This document shows, piece after piece, positions 37,301 through 45,091 of a stretch of 64,000 bases of DNA; positions within the stretch are counted from its first letter, which is position 1, and each line of letters starts with the position of its first letter. The DNA comes from Dermanyssus gallinae (taxonomy: Eukaryota > Arthropoda > Arachnida > Mesostigmata > Dermanyssidae), in assembly GCA_003439945.1 (NCBI GenBank), contig QVRM01000463.1:310001-374000 (forward strand). The letters run 5' to 3'. The notes below the pieces were generated by a model. That model searched no databases and was not told the origin of the DNA. It saw only the letters and a list, made by a program, of their open reading frames with translations. A program made the position numbers and the translations under genes.

Positions 37301-39820
37301 CTCTTTGATTAGAAGCAGAAGAAGAAGAAAAGGACAGATCCTCTAGGGGCCTCGATGGCGGGTGGAATTGAGGGCATCTAGTCACTAGACTACCTATCTC
37401 TCCTGGTTGAGGACAGCCCACTGTGTCTGTCACGGACATGATTACGACCGCTGGCCAGCCAATCATCTATCGGGCTAGGCCACAAGTTCCTATAGCTTTG
37501 CCGGCTGCCAACGTTTGCTGAATGGCATTACGGCACTAGACGTTTCGAAACGCAGCTAAACCTTCTTGTTCTCATGCTTTGGTTGCTAAATCTTGTTGCA
37601 ACGCGACGAGAGTAAGGTTTTGGACAATCTAGCAGAAAACTTAGCGGAGCTGGTGTGTCATCGTCATTTGGTCGAGCCAGCAGTGTACATCACGTGTGTA
37701 ACAAATGCAGCAATCTATTTTTTTGCCATTTCGTTAATCTACGACCACACATATAAAGATGGGCAGAGGCACGTTTTGAATAACATCGGATGACGTTCGC
37801 ACTTCACCGGCTTAAGTAACGTTAACGTTAGTAACGGCGTTAAGTAACGACACGATCGCGCTGACAAGAAACTTCGACCACGTCGACCAGTTGGAGTTTA
37901 ATCTGTAGATCTTAACTGAGCAACTTCTGTGTATGCTAGTTAAGCCATTAAGATTTAGGAAACCAAATTGCAACTTAAGACAGCATCCTTATGCAAGAAC
38001 AAAGTGGCAAGAGTTGGTCTTTGCTTTATCCATAGGTTGCCAATAGTGGAGAAGCTTTCTGTTAGTTTCTAGTAGTCCGCATATATTTGACAAGGATAAA
38101 ACTAAGATGCAATCTACAGTACACTACAATAATTACAATATTGTTTGCTAATTTGGCCAAGTTAGACGCCGATATGCCATATTTATTCGCATCGGTCAAT
38201 CAAAATTTTAACCTATCGCTGCATATCTAAAAACCGCTTCGGGCAGTGTTGTATTTGCTTGTATTTTTTAATAATAGCGTAACGGAGGGCAAGTAGCTCA
38301 ACGTGTCTTTAAGCAGCATTTTGAGTTGAACTGCCTTTTGGGACATGTTGCGGTTTGATGGAATAAAATTACTTCAACGCGCTGTATTCGTTAAAATTCT
38401 CTCGAATTCTTGCTGGCCCGTTATCTCTAGCACTGTGAACGTTCCCTTGAATGTAATGGACCTAATCGAGGTGGGTTAGAAAAACTCAATGACACTCTAC
38501 CCTCAAAATATACGCGCTGGAATTCCGATTTCAAAATGTACAAACGAAATGCGACAACAAATAGCACGTCGCGCTCTGCTTATATTCTCCCAAATAATGT
38601 CAGGAGCAATAACACGATGAGTTTGGTCCAAAGTACAGCGACAGAGAGGTAAACAACGGCCACTGTCTGAAGAATGATGCTTCGGTCGGCCTCTCTGAGA
38701 GTCGATGCAGCTGTGCGGGTAGACGCCCACCTTGCTGGCGCCCTAAATTCCGAATGCAGCTCGATTCCACAATATACACCCGAACCCGTGAAGAGGTGAT
38801 GAAGCCAAACGAACAGATATAAATACACAATTGCGCACATTATTAGCACACGTGTTTGCGTACAGCTGGCTATTGAACAGACAAGTCATAACCATGGAGA
38901 ATGGCTTGTGAGTGAAGCCGTGTGCCAGGATGGAGGACGACATGCGAAACTACACTCTCTAACTATTGCCGCTCCGTTGGCTTCCACCAACGTTCACGTT
39001 TTTCAGAAGAAGATGCCGCGAGCTCACTTGGTGTCTCTACACGCCTGCTTCTGGCTCTGTTGGTTCTCGGCGCGTACATGCAGTGAGAAACGGTTCGGGC
39101 ATAAACTTCATACTAGGATTATACAGATGTATGTATAGCTATCTAGACACCGTTGGAATGGCATTACCAGCCACGCTCACCACGAAAACACGTGTGTCAT
39201 CTTAATGATGTTCGTACGAACAGGTAGGTGAAACCTTTCATGCAGTAAAACCCACCATGTGGCTGCCACAAACAAATTAGACTCCAAGGAAGTGATTAAT
39301 GCGCGCTCGCAATTAGGGCGTAGCGAATGCGATGCTTTATTACCGTCTAGAAATAGGTAGCCTTTCTTATTTTACAGGTGCTTCTCAATGAATACTTAAG
39401 ATATAGGTCCTGCTTGAGCGGTAAACTGCAATGAAAGTCTGTCTGCCAATGCATGCAAAAGGACGACATGCCTAGATTCTCTATAACAGCATTCTCGTAC
39501 CGCATAAGGCCGCTAATGACCTAGGTGCTCCATTACGTTACACCTTTACTTGAGGTGTCCAGTTGTTATAAATGCTGATAACATTTATGTGATGTTCCAT
39601 GGGACTATTTGAAGCCTAGCATATACAGTACAATGCAGTACATATATGGTTAATGTATAGTACGAAGAATTGGATTTTTTTTAAATATTAAAAACTAAGC
39701 GTGTGGTTTTGATCATTTGCAGCCCGCTGTCGTAAGTCTGGAGGGGCGTTGACCATAACCGTGGCTATTGGACGTATCCTGGCGTTTCTCGATCGCGAAA
39801 ATGATTTCGCATTCCTTTAA
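7723..39820 (+). CDS. Ig-Ig-Sushi domain secreted/membrane protein, multi-exon gene model
   Basis: Proposed joined exons are 7723-7843, 27740-27977, 29933-30096, 34485-34585, 35018-35159, 35943-36203 and 39723-39820. Their lengths (121, 238, 164, 101, 142, 261, 98) sum to 1125 nt, or 374 residues plus stop, and every intron has GT and AG ends with matching phase. Domain order: hydrophobic signal segment (about residues 25-40), V-type Ig domain (Cys73, Trp88, Cys140 in the YTC motif), second Ig-like domain (Cys184 to Cys244, without the usual core Trp), and a Sushi/CCP module (Cys267, Cys301, Cys315, Cys342, Trp320, plus extra Cys287). Several N-glycosylation sequons (NYT, NGT, NIS, NGS, NLT) support an extracellular location. 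The two-Ig layout, with a WLKDG-like C strand, recalls arthropod Beat-type cell-surface receptors, but I am not sure of that relation. The middle five exons are well supported; the first and last are inferred. Confidence 0.6.
8246..8328. repeat. (ATT)n microsatellite
   Basis: About 27 tandem ATT units with one interruption near 8260. Confidence 0.95.
11078..11217. repeat. 35-bp minisatellite, 4 copies
   Basis: Units begin CCGAAAACAATTAGTCGAAT and continue with GTGTACGGGTTGTGT. Starts fall at 11078, 11113 and 11148 (35 bp apart), with a fourth at 11189 after a 6-bp expansion. It is unrelated in sequence to the 35-bp array at 2717. Confidence 0.9.
12537..12580. repeat. (AT)n microsatellite
   Basis: An uninterrupted run of about 22 AT units. 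Confidence 0.95.
14280..14757 (+). pseudogene. Possible transposase or host-factor remnant, not firmly recognised
   Basis: A plus-strand frame reads KLPGSTNDSSKFAEKYSNCD near 14295-14360. Another, at about 14590-14757, reads ECCYKCLNATNID and then ALEKLPETARTFCMKFSRN before a stop. The second pattern vaguely recalls the region after the zinc finger in THAP-type transposase proteins. The two parts are not in one open frame. It ends where the retrotransposon on the other strand begins. Confidence 0.2.
15749..15961 (+). mobile_element. tRNA-derived SINE with 15-bp target-site duplication
   Basis: The SINE body is about 15764-15946. It has a good RNA polymerase III box B (GGTTCGAGCCC at 15828-15838) and a degraded box A. 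It is flanked by TACTATTACATCCAG (15749-15763) and TAGTATAACATCCAG (15947-15961), a target-site duplication with two mismatches. It sits inside the endonuclease region of the minus-strand retrotransposon, so it inserted after that element. It shares its full length with the SINE at 60001. Confidence 0.9.
17230..17437 (-). pseudogene. Retrotransposon ORF1 N-terminus with PHD-like zinc cluster
   Basis: The predicted start is MANQHNSPQPPIHPAAPTTQ, followed by VVVCSRCSGGYETVV and KCCRCLLNFHLSG. The Cys-X2-Cys, Cys-X2-Cys and His spacing fits a PHD-like finger. PHD fingers are known in ORF1 proteins of some CR1-clade elements, where they may bind chromatin or nucleic acid. The frame is lost downstream. 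Confidence 0.6.
17700..18330 (+). mobile_element. Diverged copy of the 33699-34239 DNA transposon, with nested fold-back
   Basis: From GTAGAGCTCGTTAACGCAAT (about 17706) to about 18060 the sequence is co-linear with 33740-34075. Shared stretches include CAATGGAACATG, AAGTCTTGTTT and CATAGGAGCA. The CAGGGTGT outer end is missing. At 18087-18217 there is an imperfect fold-back with arms of about 60 nt (CACGTCGAGATAG against CTCGACATGCC). The right part may continue to about 18330. Confidence 0.6.
18937..19052 (+). mobile_element. SINE fragment, 3' truncated
   Basis: It begins GTCCGGTGGTGCGGTGCATT and keeps AGGTCGAGCCCCAC, a one-base variant of the box B found in the other two SINEs. It loses similarity after GGGGGTCCGTCTATAGAC. 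The 3' third present in the copies at 15764 and 60001 is absent and no clear target-site duplication is visible. Confidence 0.8.
19053..20164. other. Non-coding intronic stretch
   Basis: Nothing recognisable apart from an (AT)n tract at 20030-20065. Confidence 0.5.
20165..21371 (+). mobile_element. Degenerate non-LTR reverse transcriptase, plus strand
   Basis: RT landmarks appear in order: box A as VFVDFKAPSATQTII (about 20896), then ITQAGVVQGDNISSVSF (21045-21095), and the catalytic box MYADDFVLFS (21158-21190). The thumb-like FQQSLVTLQLRNKLGINTSN follows. A stop after VSF and a frameshift before box A show the copy is inactive. The region before 20700 is less certain. The fragments at 31.3 kb and 33.5 kb carry a similar QQALVTL motif, so they may be the same family. 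Confidence 0.7.
21650..22570 (-). mobile_element. Jockey/CR1-like reverse transcriptase, minus strand, 5' truncated
   Basis: The minus strand has a 184-codon open frame with VYFDFSQAFDEI (box A), SGAPQGSCLGPVMYIIFAQD and the catalytic KLYADDLERYV. Upstream (22570-22224) the linker reads DPNDAKRFFRSAKW and VLRRHFETMYRQ, which is typical of the segment between endonuclease and RT. Its 5' edge abuts a TA/GA microsatellite at 22586. The aspartates of the active site are intact, but the frame is broken between linker and RT and the thumb is short. Confidence 0.85.
22586..22628. repeat. (TA)n(GA)n compound microsatellite
   Basis: A short TA run passes directly into a GA run at the 5' edge of the neighbouring minus-strand retroelement. 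Confidence 0.9.
23100..27002 (-). mobile_element. Nearly full-length but dead CR1-like retrotransposon
   Basis: On the minus strand the order is ORF1 with PHD-like cluster (27002-26445), endonuclease (IIYGDFNH near 25790-25760 and LTDHHLLL near 25630), linker, and reverse transcriptase. The RT shows TFTVEVDDVE then TSGVPQGSRIGPLLDGIYVS near 24740-24630, followed by YTLGNNLIPAVES near 24460. The post-RT region has IAPMLTYCQPIIAPCLTVAD near 23350-23280 and LGLPRNSSSTLALEL near 23240-23190. Numerous stops and shifts interrupt it. It occupies about 3.9 kb and gives the best view of this family in the window. Confidence 0.8.
26445..27002 (-). pseudogene. Retrotransposon ORF1 with PHD-like cluster
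   Basis: The 185-codon frame has SFASCTICAKVPTS, then GVGCIICKRRLHRKCCGDQL within its first 50 residues. The Cys-X2-Cys, Cys-X2-Cys, His-X2-Cys arrangement fits a PHD-like zinc finger. The rest is low complexity, rich in Ala, Ser and Val, with a run of Val near 26590. It comes just upstream of endonuclease sequence on the same strand, which argues for a retrotransposon ORF1 and not a host gene. Confidence 0.65.
27003..27739. other. Non-coding stretch before the Ig exon
   Basis: It contains an (AT)n tract at 27667-27690 and the alternative ATG at 27706. No domain was seen. Confidence 0.5.
27740..27977 (+). CDS. Exon 2: first half of V-type Ig domain
   Basis: The exon follows a plausible acceptor (TTTGCGATTCTAG) and ends at CAAACAG|GTTCGT. 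It encodes the start of an Ig domain: VTEVRL, then EGEPASLVCFF with the first core Cys, then VRWLKDG with the core Trp 15 residues later. It begins in phase 1 and ends in phase 2. An ATG at 27706, in the same frame and upstream of the acceptor, would give a short hydrophobic N-terminus (MRFLGALFAILGAAG). The exon could therefore also be a first exon from an alternative promoter. Confidence 0.75.
27978..29932 (+). other. Intron between the two Ig-domain exons
   Basis: It contains a GA-rich block (28643-28700), a GC-rich block (28440-29350) and two (AT)n tracts (29595-29629 and 29651-29693). A strong acceptor-like site at 29047 is followed by an Ig-like peptide (see findings), but its phase does not fit the gene model. 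Confidence 0.6.
29933..30096 (+). CDS. Exon 3: second half of V-type Ig domain
   Basis: The acceptor is TTATTGCTGCAG and the donor ATAG|GTAATG. Joining to the 27740-27977 exon restores an Arg codon across the junction. The exon contains the Ig F-strand signature MQGNYTCRVE with the second core Cys, followed by a strand-like FYLIVVV and then SCKEQSW. The Cys to Cys distance over the joined exons is 67 residues, normal for a V-type Ig fold. It ends in phase 1. Confidence 0.8.
30132..30180. repeat. (AT)n microsatellite
   Basis: An AT run of about 24 units directly precedes the duplicated and inverted unit at 30180. Confidence 0.95.
30180..30567. repeat. Direct repeat pair enclosing a perfect 144-bp palindrome
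   Basis: A 158-bp unit (30180-30338) recurs almost exactly at 30410-30567, with one base missing and a C to T change. The start of the unit also occurs inverted at 30333-30400. The inverted copy and the second direct copy form a palindrome spanning 30333-30476, centred on an AT run at 30400-30409. It is in the intron between Ig exons 3 and 4. Confidence 0.95.
30640..31460 (-). mobile_element. Minus-strand reverse transcriptase 3' fragment
   Basis: The minus strand reads VMYCESIFHYQQALVTLSNY then VTDVGLKINKSRTVDMKFRN near 31420-31320, which is the region after the catalytic box of non-LTR RTs. It continues in open but unrecognised frames to 30756 and ends in an AT-rich tail with (ATT)n at about 30629-30645. 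The catalytic YADD box appears corrupted. Confidence 0.6.
31590..32810 (-). mobile_element. Internally deleted retroelement with PD-(D/E)XK-like C-terminus
   Basis: On the minus strand, about 32760-32460, it reads DALRTFPSGAAGG, then VPKAVRSVICGG and IALKKTGGYRPLAD. This is the N-terminal RT region of a retroelement family whose members read ALNKKDGGIRPIA at this point. The RT core is then missing. At 31950-31850 it reads RRPDGFTSRNWDRN and LAWDITVSDTYALGY, a PD..WDxTV pattern like restriction-like nucleases. QMGNASMML near 31590 matches the family's C-terminal region. One in-frame stop lies near 32677. Confidence 0.6.
32830..33550 (-). mobile_element. Minus-strand reverse transcriptase fragment (box A region)
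   Basis: On the minus strand the sequence reads SSMQFGFRSKCNTSLALTHL near 33230-33175 and GIFVSIASAFDSVEKNILIN near 33135-33075. These are the palm motifs before and at the first catalytic Asp of jockey-like RTs. It then runs to an AT-rich tail (32838-32922) with (TTA)n at about 32800-32812. Stops interrupt the frame. Confidence 0.7.
33530..33665 (+). mobile_element. Short reverse transcriptase fragment, plus strand
   Basis: The frame reads LIQYAADIAIYSECRCYIQQ then ALVTLAMIATDAKQI. The YAADIAIYSE segment corresponds to the catalytic YADD box with an Ala inserted between Tyr and Asp. It is on the opposite strand from its neighbours, so it is an independent or inverted piece. Confidence 0.55.
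33699..34239. mobile_element. 541-bp DNA transposon (MITE) with ~80-bp inverted termini
   Basis: The left end CAGGGTGTATGAAAACTT and right end AAGTTTCCATACACCCTG are inverted. The match extends inward about 80 bp, through GTAGAGCCCGTTAAAGCAA, with small indels. A TA flanks each end, the target duplication expected of Tc1/mariner-type elements. The interior has no recognisable transposase, so it is non-autonomous. A diverged copy lies at 17700. It sits in the intron before exon 4. Confidence 0.85.
34241..34390. repeat. Two (AT)n microsatellites
   Basis: AT runs at 34241-34294 and 34352-34390 are separated by 57 bp of unique sequence; the first touches the end of the DNA transposon. Confidence 0.95.
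34485..34585 (+). CDS. Exon 4: first half of second Ig-like domain
   Basis: The acceptor is GTTTGCATTTGCAG and the donor TCGACG|GTTAGT. The exon encodes 33 codons plus two bases, including EEIRLDCTGMHPKP, a B-strand Cys followed by a Pro-rich turn as in second Ig domains of arthropod cell-surface proteins. The usual Trp is missing, and a Cys (residue 195) lies about where it would be. It starts in phase 1 and ends in phase 0. The upstream intron holds (AT)n and the repeat cluster described separately. Confidence 0.7.
34586..35017 (+). other. Intron between exons 4 and 5
   Basis: No feature other than the splice sites was recognised. Confidence 0.6.
35018..35159 (+). CDS. Exon 5: second half of second Ig-like domain
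   Basis: The acceptor is TGCTTTTATGCTTTTCAG, pyrimidine-rich, and the donor ACG|GGTAAGTG. It encodes 47 codons plus one base. Features are the sequon NGTYD and the motif ISFRCHVIV, a likely F-strand Cys pairing with the Cys in exon 4 (60 residues apart). It ends in phase 1, so the next exon is a phase 1-1 module, as is usual for Sushi exons. Confidence 0.7.
35160..35942 (+). other. Intron between exons 5 and 6
   Basis: A minus-strand frame of 60 codons near 35593-35775 has no known motif. A (GTT)n run lies just before the acceptor. Confidence 0.6.
35943..36203 (+). CDS. Exon 6: Sushi (CCP) domain
   Basis: The acceptor is TTGTTGTTGTTGCTCAG and the donor TTGCG|GTGAGT. This symmetrical phase 1-1 exon encodes one Sushi module: GCLKDPPEVRNGSF, then the hallmark VVQYSCPVGL, MVCKNGTWVG and a final ISC. 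The four canonical Cys are present (protein residues 267, 301, 315, 342) with Trp320; the loop between Cys315 and Cys342 is longer than average. An additional Cys (287) lies between the first and second. Sushi modules bind proteins at the cell surface or in complement-like and adhesion proteins; the partner here is unknown. Confidence 0.88.
39723..39820 (+). CDS. Candidate last exon (version A) of the Ig/Sushi gene
   Basis: After GATCATTTGCAG the phase-1 reading gives ARCRKSGGALTITVAIG followed by 14 more residues and TAA at 39818-39820. The run ALTITVAIG is weakly hydrophobic, so it could be a poor membrane segment or GPI-type tail. The polypyrimidine tract is modest. A GTAAGT lies only nine bases into the exon and could be a donor of a micro-exon. 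An alternative last exon begins at 45092. No polyadenylation signal was seen close downstream. Confidence 0.25.
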
Positions 39821-41634
39821 ACTAGCACTTACGTAGAAGAGGGCGTCTAATAGACGTAATATACTATCTGCAAGAGCCGGAAACAGCTAAAGGCTCCTAC
39901 ATCGTGTTTTTTGCTAACTTCATCTTATTATCGTCATCGTTGTTGGCGGCGAAATTCTGCTACAATGATGATTCATGATTTATGCATGCATATACGCCTT
40001 TTTCTTAGTGACGACACTATGCTAAGTTTTCGATTTGAGAACGCGTCTGAACCTCTTCGTATGTCTTATCTTGTAAAAACATTACTCAAACCATTAATAG
40101 AAAACTACATAAGGGTAAGCCAGGACACAAATTCCTGACCAATTGAAAAAAAAGGCTGGTACCTACCTTTGTGGCGATGAGCAGTAAGTATCTCTTGTTG
40201 TTGCTGCTGCTGCGTTCACTGCCGCATTGAGGACGCTAAAATTGACCCGCTCAATTGTGATATGCTAAGAGCTGAATTTCGGCATGCCGACACAAGGGGA
40301 TGGGGCAGTGAAATCAGCGGCAGCTGAGGAAAAACAGCCAGTCTCATCCAGGGTTGCACACAATGAAACAATGAATTTGACTGCTCAGCGTGGCCGTGTG
40401 TGGGGGTGTGGACGTGCGTGTATACATAGATGTACATTGAACACAATCAAACCCTTGCCTTACTGTGGAGAAAAAAATTCCCGACATCCGACCGGCAAAA
40501 CGAGTAGAATGCAATCACCAGACTAAAGCTTAGTTAGCAATCGTAGTCGAAGTAGTTAAAGTGGTCGAAGGGGTTGTACGCGAATAGACACGCAATACGC
40601 TCCACTGGTATGTGTAGGGAAAACAACAACAACAACAACGACGACCGAAAGCGAGTCTCGGGGAGAGTTTTTCGAAGGACAAGATAGGCGGCTTGTGAAT
40701 CTTATATGGCACCGGTCCATCTACGTCGGCTGTTCGGTCGACGATCATCATGATGAGCAATGCGTGCTCAAGCGCGGTCGCGGGCCAAATGTGACGGAAA
40801 GTGCAAACCTACTGTGCATCTGTGGAATGATCGTGACGAATTGACAAACAGCAATATATCTGACGAGATGTCCGAGACGAGGCTAAAGGATGGAACGGCG
40901 CCCGGGGGCATGCCACATGCTGGTCTGGCTGAGTCTGGTGGTTCAAAAATGGCTGATCGAAGAAAAACGACGACATCGGATCGATCACAACGCAGGAGAG
41001 TTCACAATTGGAAAGAACAGGAAGGCATCTGTCGGCAGTGGGCAATGTGAGCCTTCGTCGAATTGGGCGTACTGAACCGTAACGGTGACGACGACGAAGA
41101 CAAAAATCGTGCGCAGTGGAATTTGAAACGGATCGGCCGTCAGGCAAGAGACAGGGAAAAGCAGACAAAGTTGCAAAATCGACTCTTGATACCTAAGGTA
41201 ATAATAATGGTAAATATAGAACTGGGATAGCATCACAGCGAGGACGGTAAAAATAACTATAACAGGGAGTCAGGGGGTTAGACTGACGCGCACACGTACA
41301 CACACACAAATCGTGGAGAGCCCGACAGTGGTGGTTTATAAGGTGACTTTGTTTAGAAATAACAATCATAGCAAAAACTATATCCACAGCAACGTTAGTA
41401 AAAATACCTAAACCTACTGTGATGCGGAGCAACTTAGCCATCGCGATGTAGGCTAGGATAGAAGTAATTATAGTAATAGAGCAACACCATCACGGTAATA
41501 TTAGAAAACATGGAACAATTTTTTCTTTATAGGAAGAGCTCATTTCAAAGGGCAATTTAAAACAAGCTAAATTAATTACGAACAATTGCAACGAATGACG
41601 ACGACAAGAAGATCAACAAAAACAATAATAACCA

Positions 41635-41670
<36 letters not shown>

Positions 41671-41671
41671 C
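41635..41671. repeat. (AAC)n microsatellite
   Basis: About 12 CAA/AAC units. Confidence 0.95.
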
Positions 41672-41801
41672 GGAAATACAGGGACATTTCCACGACTCAT
41701 GCCCCTGAACGAGTAAGGAAATTGGAAACCACATTTGTATCAAAGCAGCACTTTTACAAGATCCGCTGAGCCCTATAGGCAGCCGAACGTCTCGGTGCCC
41801 G

Positions 41802-42130
41802 TCATGGCAACGACACAGACGCTAACCTAAGCTGCCGACGTAAGCTCTCTCCCTGAACAGACACAGAGTCGCAAGTACAAACAAGGCCGTGATTCATTTC
41901 ATTGTCCGGGTAGCTTTCTATCACTATTCCCCCCCACGCTGTGTTATTACAATCAATTCTACCATTATAAGTAATTTTCTTTTGTCCGCATGCGATGCAC
42001 TTCACTGCGCACTGCTCGACATGTTGGCAATAAACTGGGACCGAAATTTGATGGCAGCTTATACATTGGCAAATTGGTCGTACCAGAAAACACCCCCCGG
42101 GATTTGCGTCTTCCGTTTCCCACGTACGGC
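41802..42130 (-). CDS. Candidate terminal exon of a Cys-rich protein
   Basis: On the minus strand, after GATTTGGTCGTTCAG, an open frame of 109 codons ends with TGA at 41804-41802. It reads GGCFLVRPICQCISCHQ, then YCQHVEQCAVKCIACGQKK, and later GLVCTCDSVSVQGE, giving 11 Cys. The composition looks coding and is unlike the surrounding low-complexity frames. The Cys pattern vaguely resembles von Willebrand C-type or other small disulfide domains, but I cannot assign it. No partner exons were found upstream on the minus strand. Confidence 0.3.
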
Positions 42131-42245
42131 CTGAACGACCAAATCAGGTAACGTCGGTATACTTTTGACCATTCAACCAACGCCCGGAGTAACGGAGCCG
42201 ATTCGTCCGGTACCCTGGCACTCCGTCGACCCCCTTTGCACGATG

Positions 42246-42248
<3 letters not shown>

Positions 42249-42315
<67 letters not shown>

Positions 42316-42333
42316 CATACATACATACATACA
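42249..42333. repeat. (AT)n followed by (ACAT)n microsatellite
   Basis: About 31 AT units (42249-42311) followed by about five ACAT units. Confidence 0.95.
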
Positions 42334-42829
42334 AGAGCCCTGTGCAATGTGTGTTTAATAAAACACGGCCATTATAAGATGTGCCCGCTTGGATAAATTG
42401 GAATACGTCTGAACCGACAAGACGGTGCAGTAATGTGTCCTGCTGCTCACAGTCTGTTCACAGATCGGCGCCCTGCCAAATGCCGAAGTTCACCCTAGCT
42501 AGTCGAGTCTTTGTAATACAATTAGCATTGCCCTTATGGCAAACTACATACATGCAATGTTAGATAAATCATATTGAAGTGAATAAGAGCTAGCAAGACG
42601 ACGTTATAAACGAACCGACGACACTACAAGATATACCGAGCTAGTCTCAAAAGCTATGCGGACCGAAATGAAAAATAAACATGCATTTTATACGTAAACC
42701 TCTGCAGCGCGTGCTATCTTTTCTAAATAATGTTTAAGTGGCCACTACAGTAACTGGTTAACTCAGCGGCGCCGGTATGCAAATTGTGCAAACACAGCAC
42801 ACTGGAACGGGCCAGTGGAAGAATTATAA

Positions 42830-43080
42830 TTGGCCAATAAAAATGCCCCTTGATAGCATTAGCCGTAAGTTTGATAGCCTTTGTCTTCAGTGAATTAATT
42901 TGCAGGTACTCAGGATAAGGATACGTTTCTACGTCGTCGACATTTGACGAATAGCATCGCGATTTTGGTGGGCCCCTACTATGTCATCGGTATACATGAT
43001 GACAACAGTGCTTCTAAACTCCTCCCGCATATTGGGGGCGAGACACTGCGCTGAGAGCACAGCATAACGCCAGGCAACTA
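42830..43080 (-). mobile_element. Reverse transcriptase fragment, minus strand
   Basis: The minus strand reads MREEFRSTVVIMYTDDIVGA with the catalytic box as YTDD, followed by HQNRDAIRQMSTT, a stop, and INSLKTKAIKLTANAIKG in another frame. It aligns by eye with the fragment at 48640-48900, so both are copies of one family. Confidence 0.6.
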
Positions 43081-43199
43081 AGACCGCTCAATGGGGTAAT
43101 AGGACACATCCTTACGCTTTAACTCGGCTGCAAGGTGCCCTCGCCGCTTAAGTTTACTTCAAGGCTGAGTACCTGGTTAAACATATTACACAGCTCCAC

Positions 43200-43202
<3 letters not shown>

Positions 43203-43237
<35 letters not shown>
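43203..43237. repeat. (AT)n microsatellite
   Basis: About 17 AT units. Confidence 0.9.
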
Positions 43238-43239
<2 letters not shown>

Positions 43240-45091
43240 CTGTGAGATATCCCTCGGTTTTAATTTACATTATTTTGTACTCGTGTGTACTTTTACAGAA
43301 TGGTACAAAATATAGTTTATGCTGGGTTGCTGATAATGACTAAAGATCGCAGACGTACCCAGAGGGCACGCATTCGGGAATGCTAGCAAGTGCGCAAACG
43401 TAAATACAATACCTCTGGTCAAATTTGTCAGGTCGCCTAACTGATCACGCTCCATACCAAGCAATAAGCAATGCATGTCCACATGCTGTATAGGCCCAAG
43501 ACAATGTGGCTACTTAAACGACCCGAAAACGCCCTCTGAGCCAGATAATGGCGATACTGTGGTACCTGCATTTTGTGCTCATCGACCTCAGTACACCATA
43601 ATGATGCCATTATGCGATTCCGACAAAGTAGTCAAAGCTTTGATTTACCTCGTGGTACCTGGCATGCCTAACAGGGTGATGATCGCAGTGCAATAAATGG
43701 CAACACAGAAACGATGTATTTAAGGATCTGCCAAGACACAAAACCGATCAGCCGGGGAATTGCTATTTTGACGAGGCGAATATCGAGGCGGGCTATTTTC
43801 GACTCTGGCCAGAAGCAAGGAGTAACGATGCCTCAGTAGCCACATAGTGCATGAACCTTCCGAGGGCGATCGCGGGGTCCATGCTTATTTTTGGCATGTT
43901 GAGTGCGCCGCCTTTTTTGTGACCTTAGCTTCGGATCCCATTGACCCAGCTTACTGTCAGAGCATACGCCTGTCCAGTAGGGACGGTAAGGTATGTATTC
44001 TTCAAACACGGCAATAAACCGCAGAATGCTCAGTCAGACTGCGACTAGGACTATAAGCTAACAGTACGCTTTCTAAAAACAACTGTTCCGTAGCGTTTAT
44101 ATGTAATCCTAGATAAAATATGGTAGTTAACCCTATTTTTGCATGTTAATTGATAACACTGCGACCGATTTCTAAGAACGTGTTTGATAACATCTAACGC
44201 AATATAGGTCAAAGGCCTGCACAGTTCGTAAGCATCGTGGGCTTGCACTGGCTGGCATTGCCTCAGCCATCATGTTCTTGTTATTATAAGATTTTTTGAG
44301 GCCTCATTCACTAAGAACCATTTCCAACGAAATAAAGATGATTCCAGAGTATACATGTAGTTTTACCAAGGTAGATGCTCCTTAGCCGGAGGGTGTGTGA
44401 CGCCATAGCTTGCCGTAAACAAGGTGGCTGTTTCCTAACGGTGCAGTCAGAAATCAAAATCGAACTATTAACTGCAGCCTCTTGAAGGTCCATCTACTCT
44501 CCAGGCTATCACCTCTTATGACAAAAGCCTAAGTTTCAAAAAGACAGTTTTTAATCTTGCGGCAAAGTTCACTTCATTGTGGACAGCGGCTGTAGGTTGC
44601 TTATCAGAGACGGGTTCGCATTTCGTATAATTGGTTAATGCGTCCTCTATTAAATCTCCTTTTTAAAACAAACCATGCAATTACTTTGTATGCCGAATTA
44701 AGCTTCCTCTGTTCATTGTTTCCGTTGACGCAAATATAATTTTTCGGTTTTGCTAGTGCCAATGTCTTACCACATACACCCGGGGAGCTCACGACGTTTT
44801 GCAAAGGTAAAGTAAATCTCATAAGACTTGCAGAGAACAAAAAACAGCTCTTTCATACCGTACCAAAAAAAAGCAACATCTCGCCTACATTTATAAAGCT
44901 CCAAAATAAAGTTGCCTTTAGCAGGGCAGAGTTGTTGAAAGGGTAACTGGCGGTTTTTCTGGAATTCGTGGGTTTGGCTTTAATGGGACATGTGCAAGAA
45001 GACGTTCGCGCCGGACACAGAGGATCGGAGTCCTCATTGTGATAATAGTGTACCAAACGCACAATAGCAGCGTATTTTCTGGTCTACGCAG
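43238..45091. other. Non-coding stretch
   Basis: Short frames only; nothing recognised. Confidence 0.5.

Larger units (their letters stand above)
36204..41801. other. Stretch after the Sushi exon, mostly unassigned
   Basis: It holds (AT)n at 36779-36800 and (AAC)n at 41635-41671, and the candidate last exon at 39723. Short frames elsewhere have no domain signatures. Confidence 0.5.

Noticed and set aside
42144..42347. Frames with alternating Ile-Tyr runs over (AT)n tracts here and at 10.2, 20.0, 29.6, 34.4 and 60.7 kb
   Set aside because: They are translations of microsatellites.
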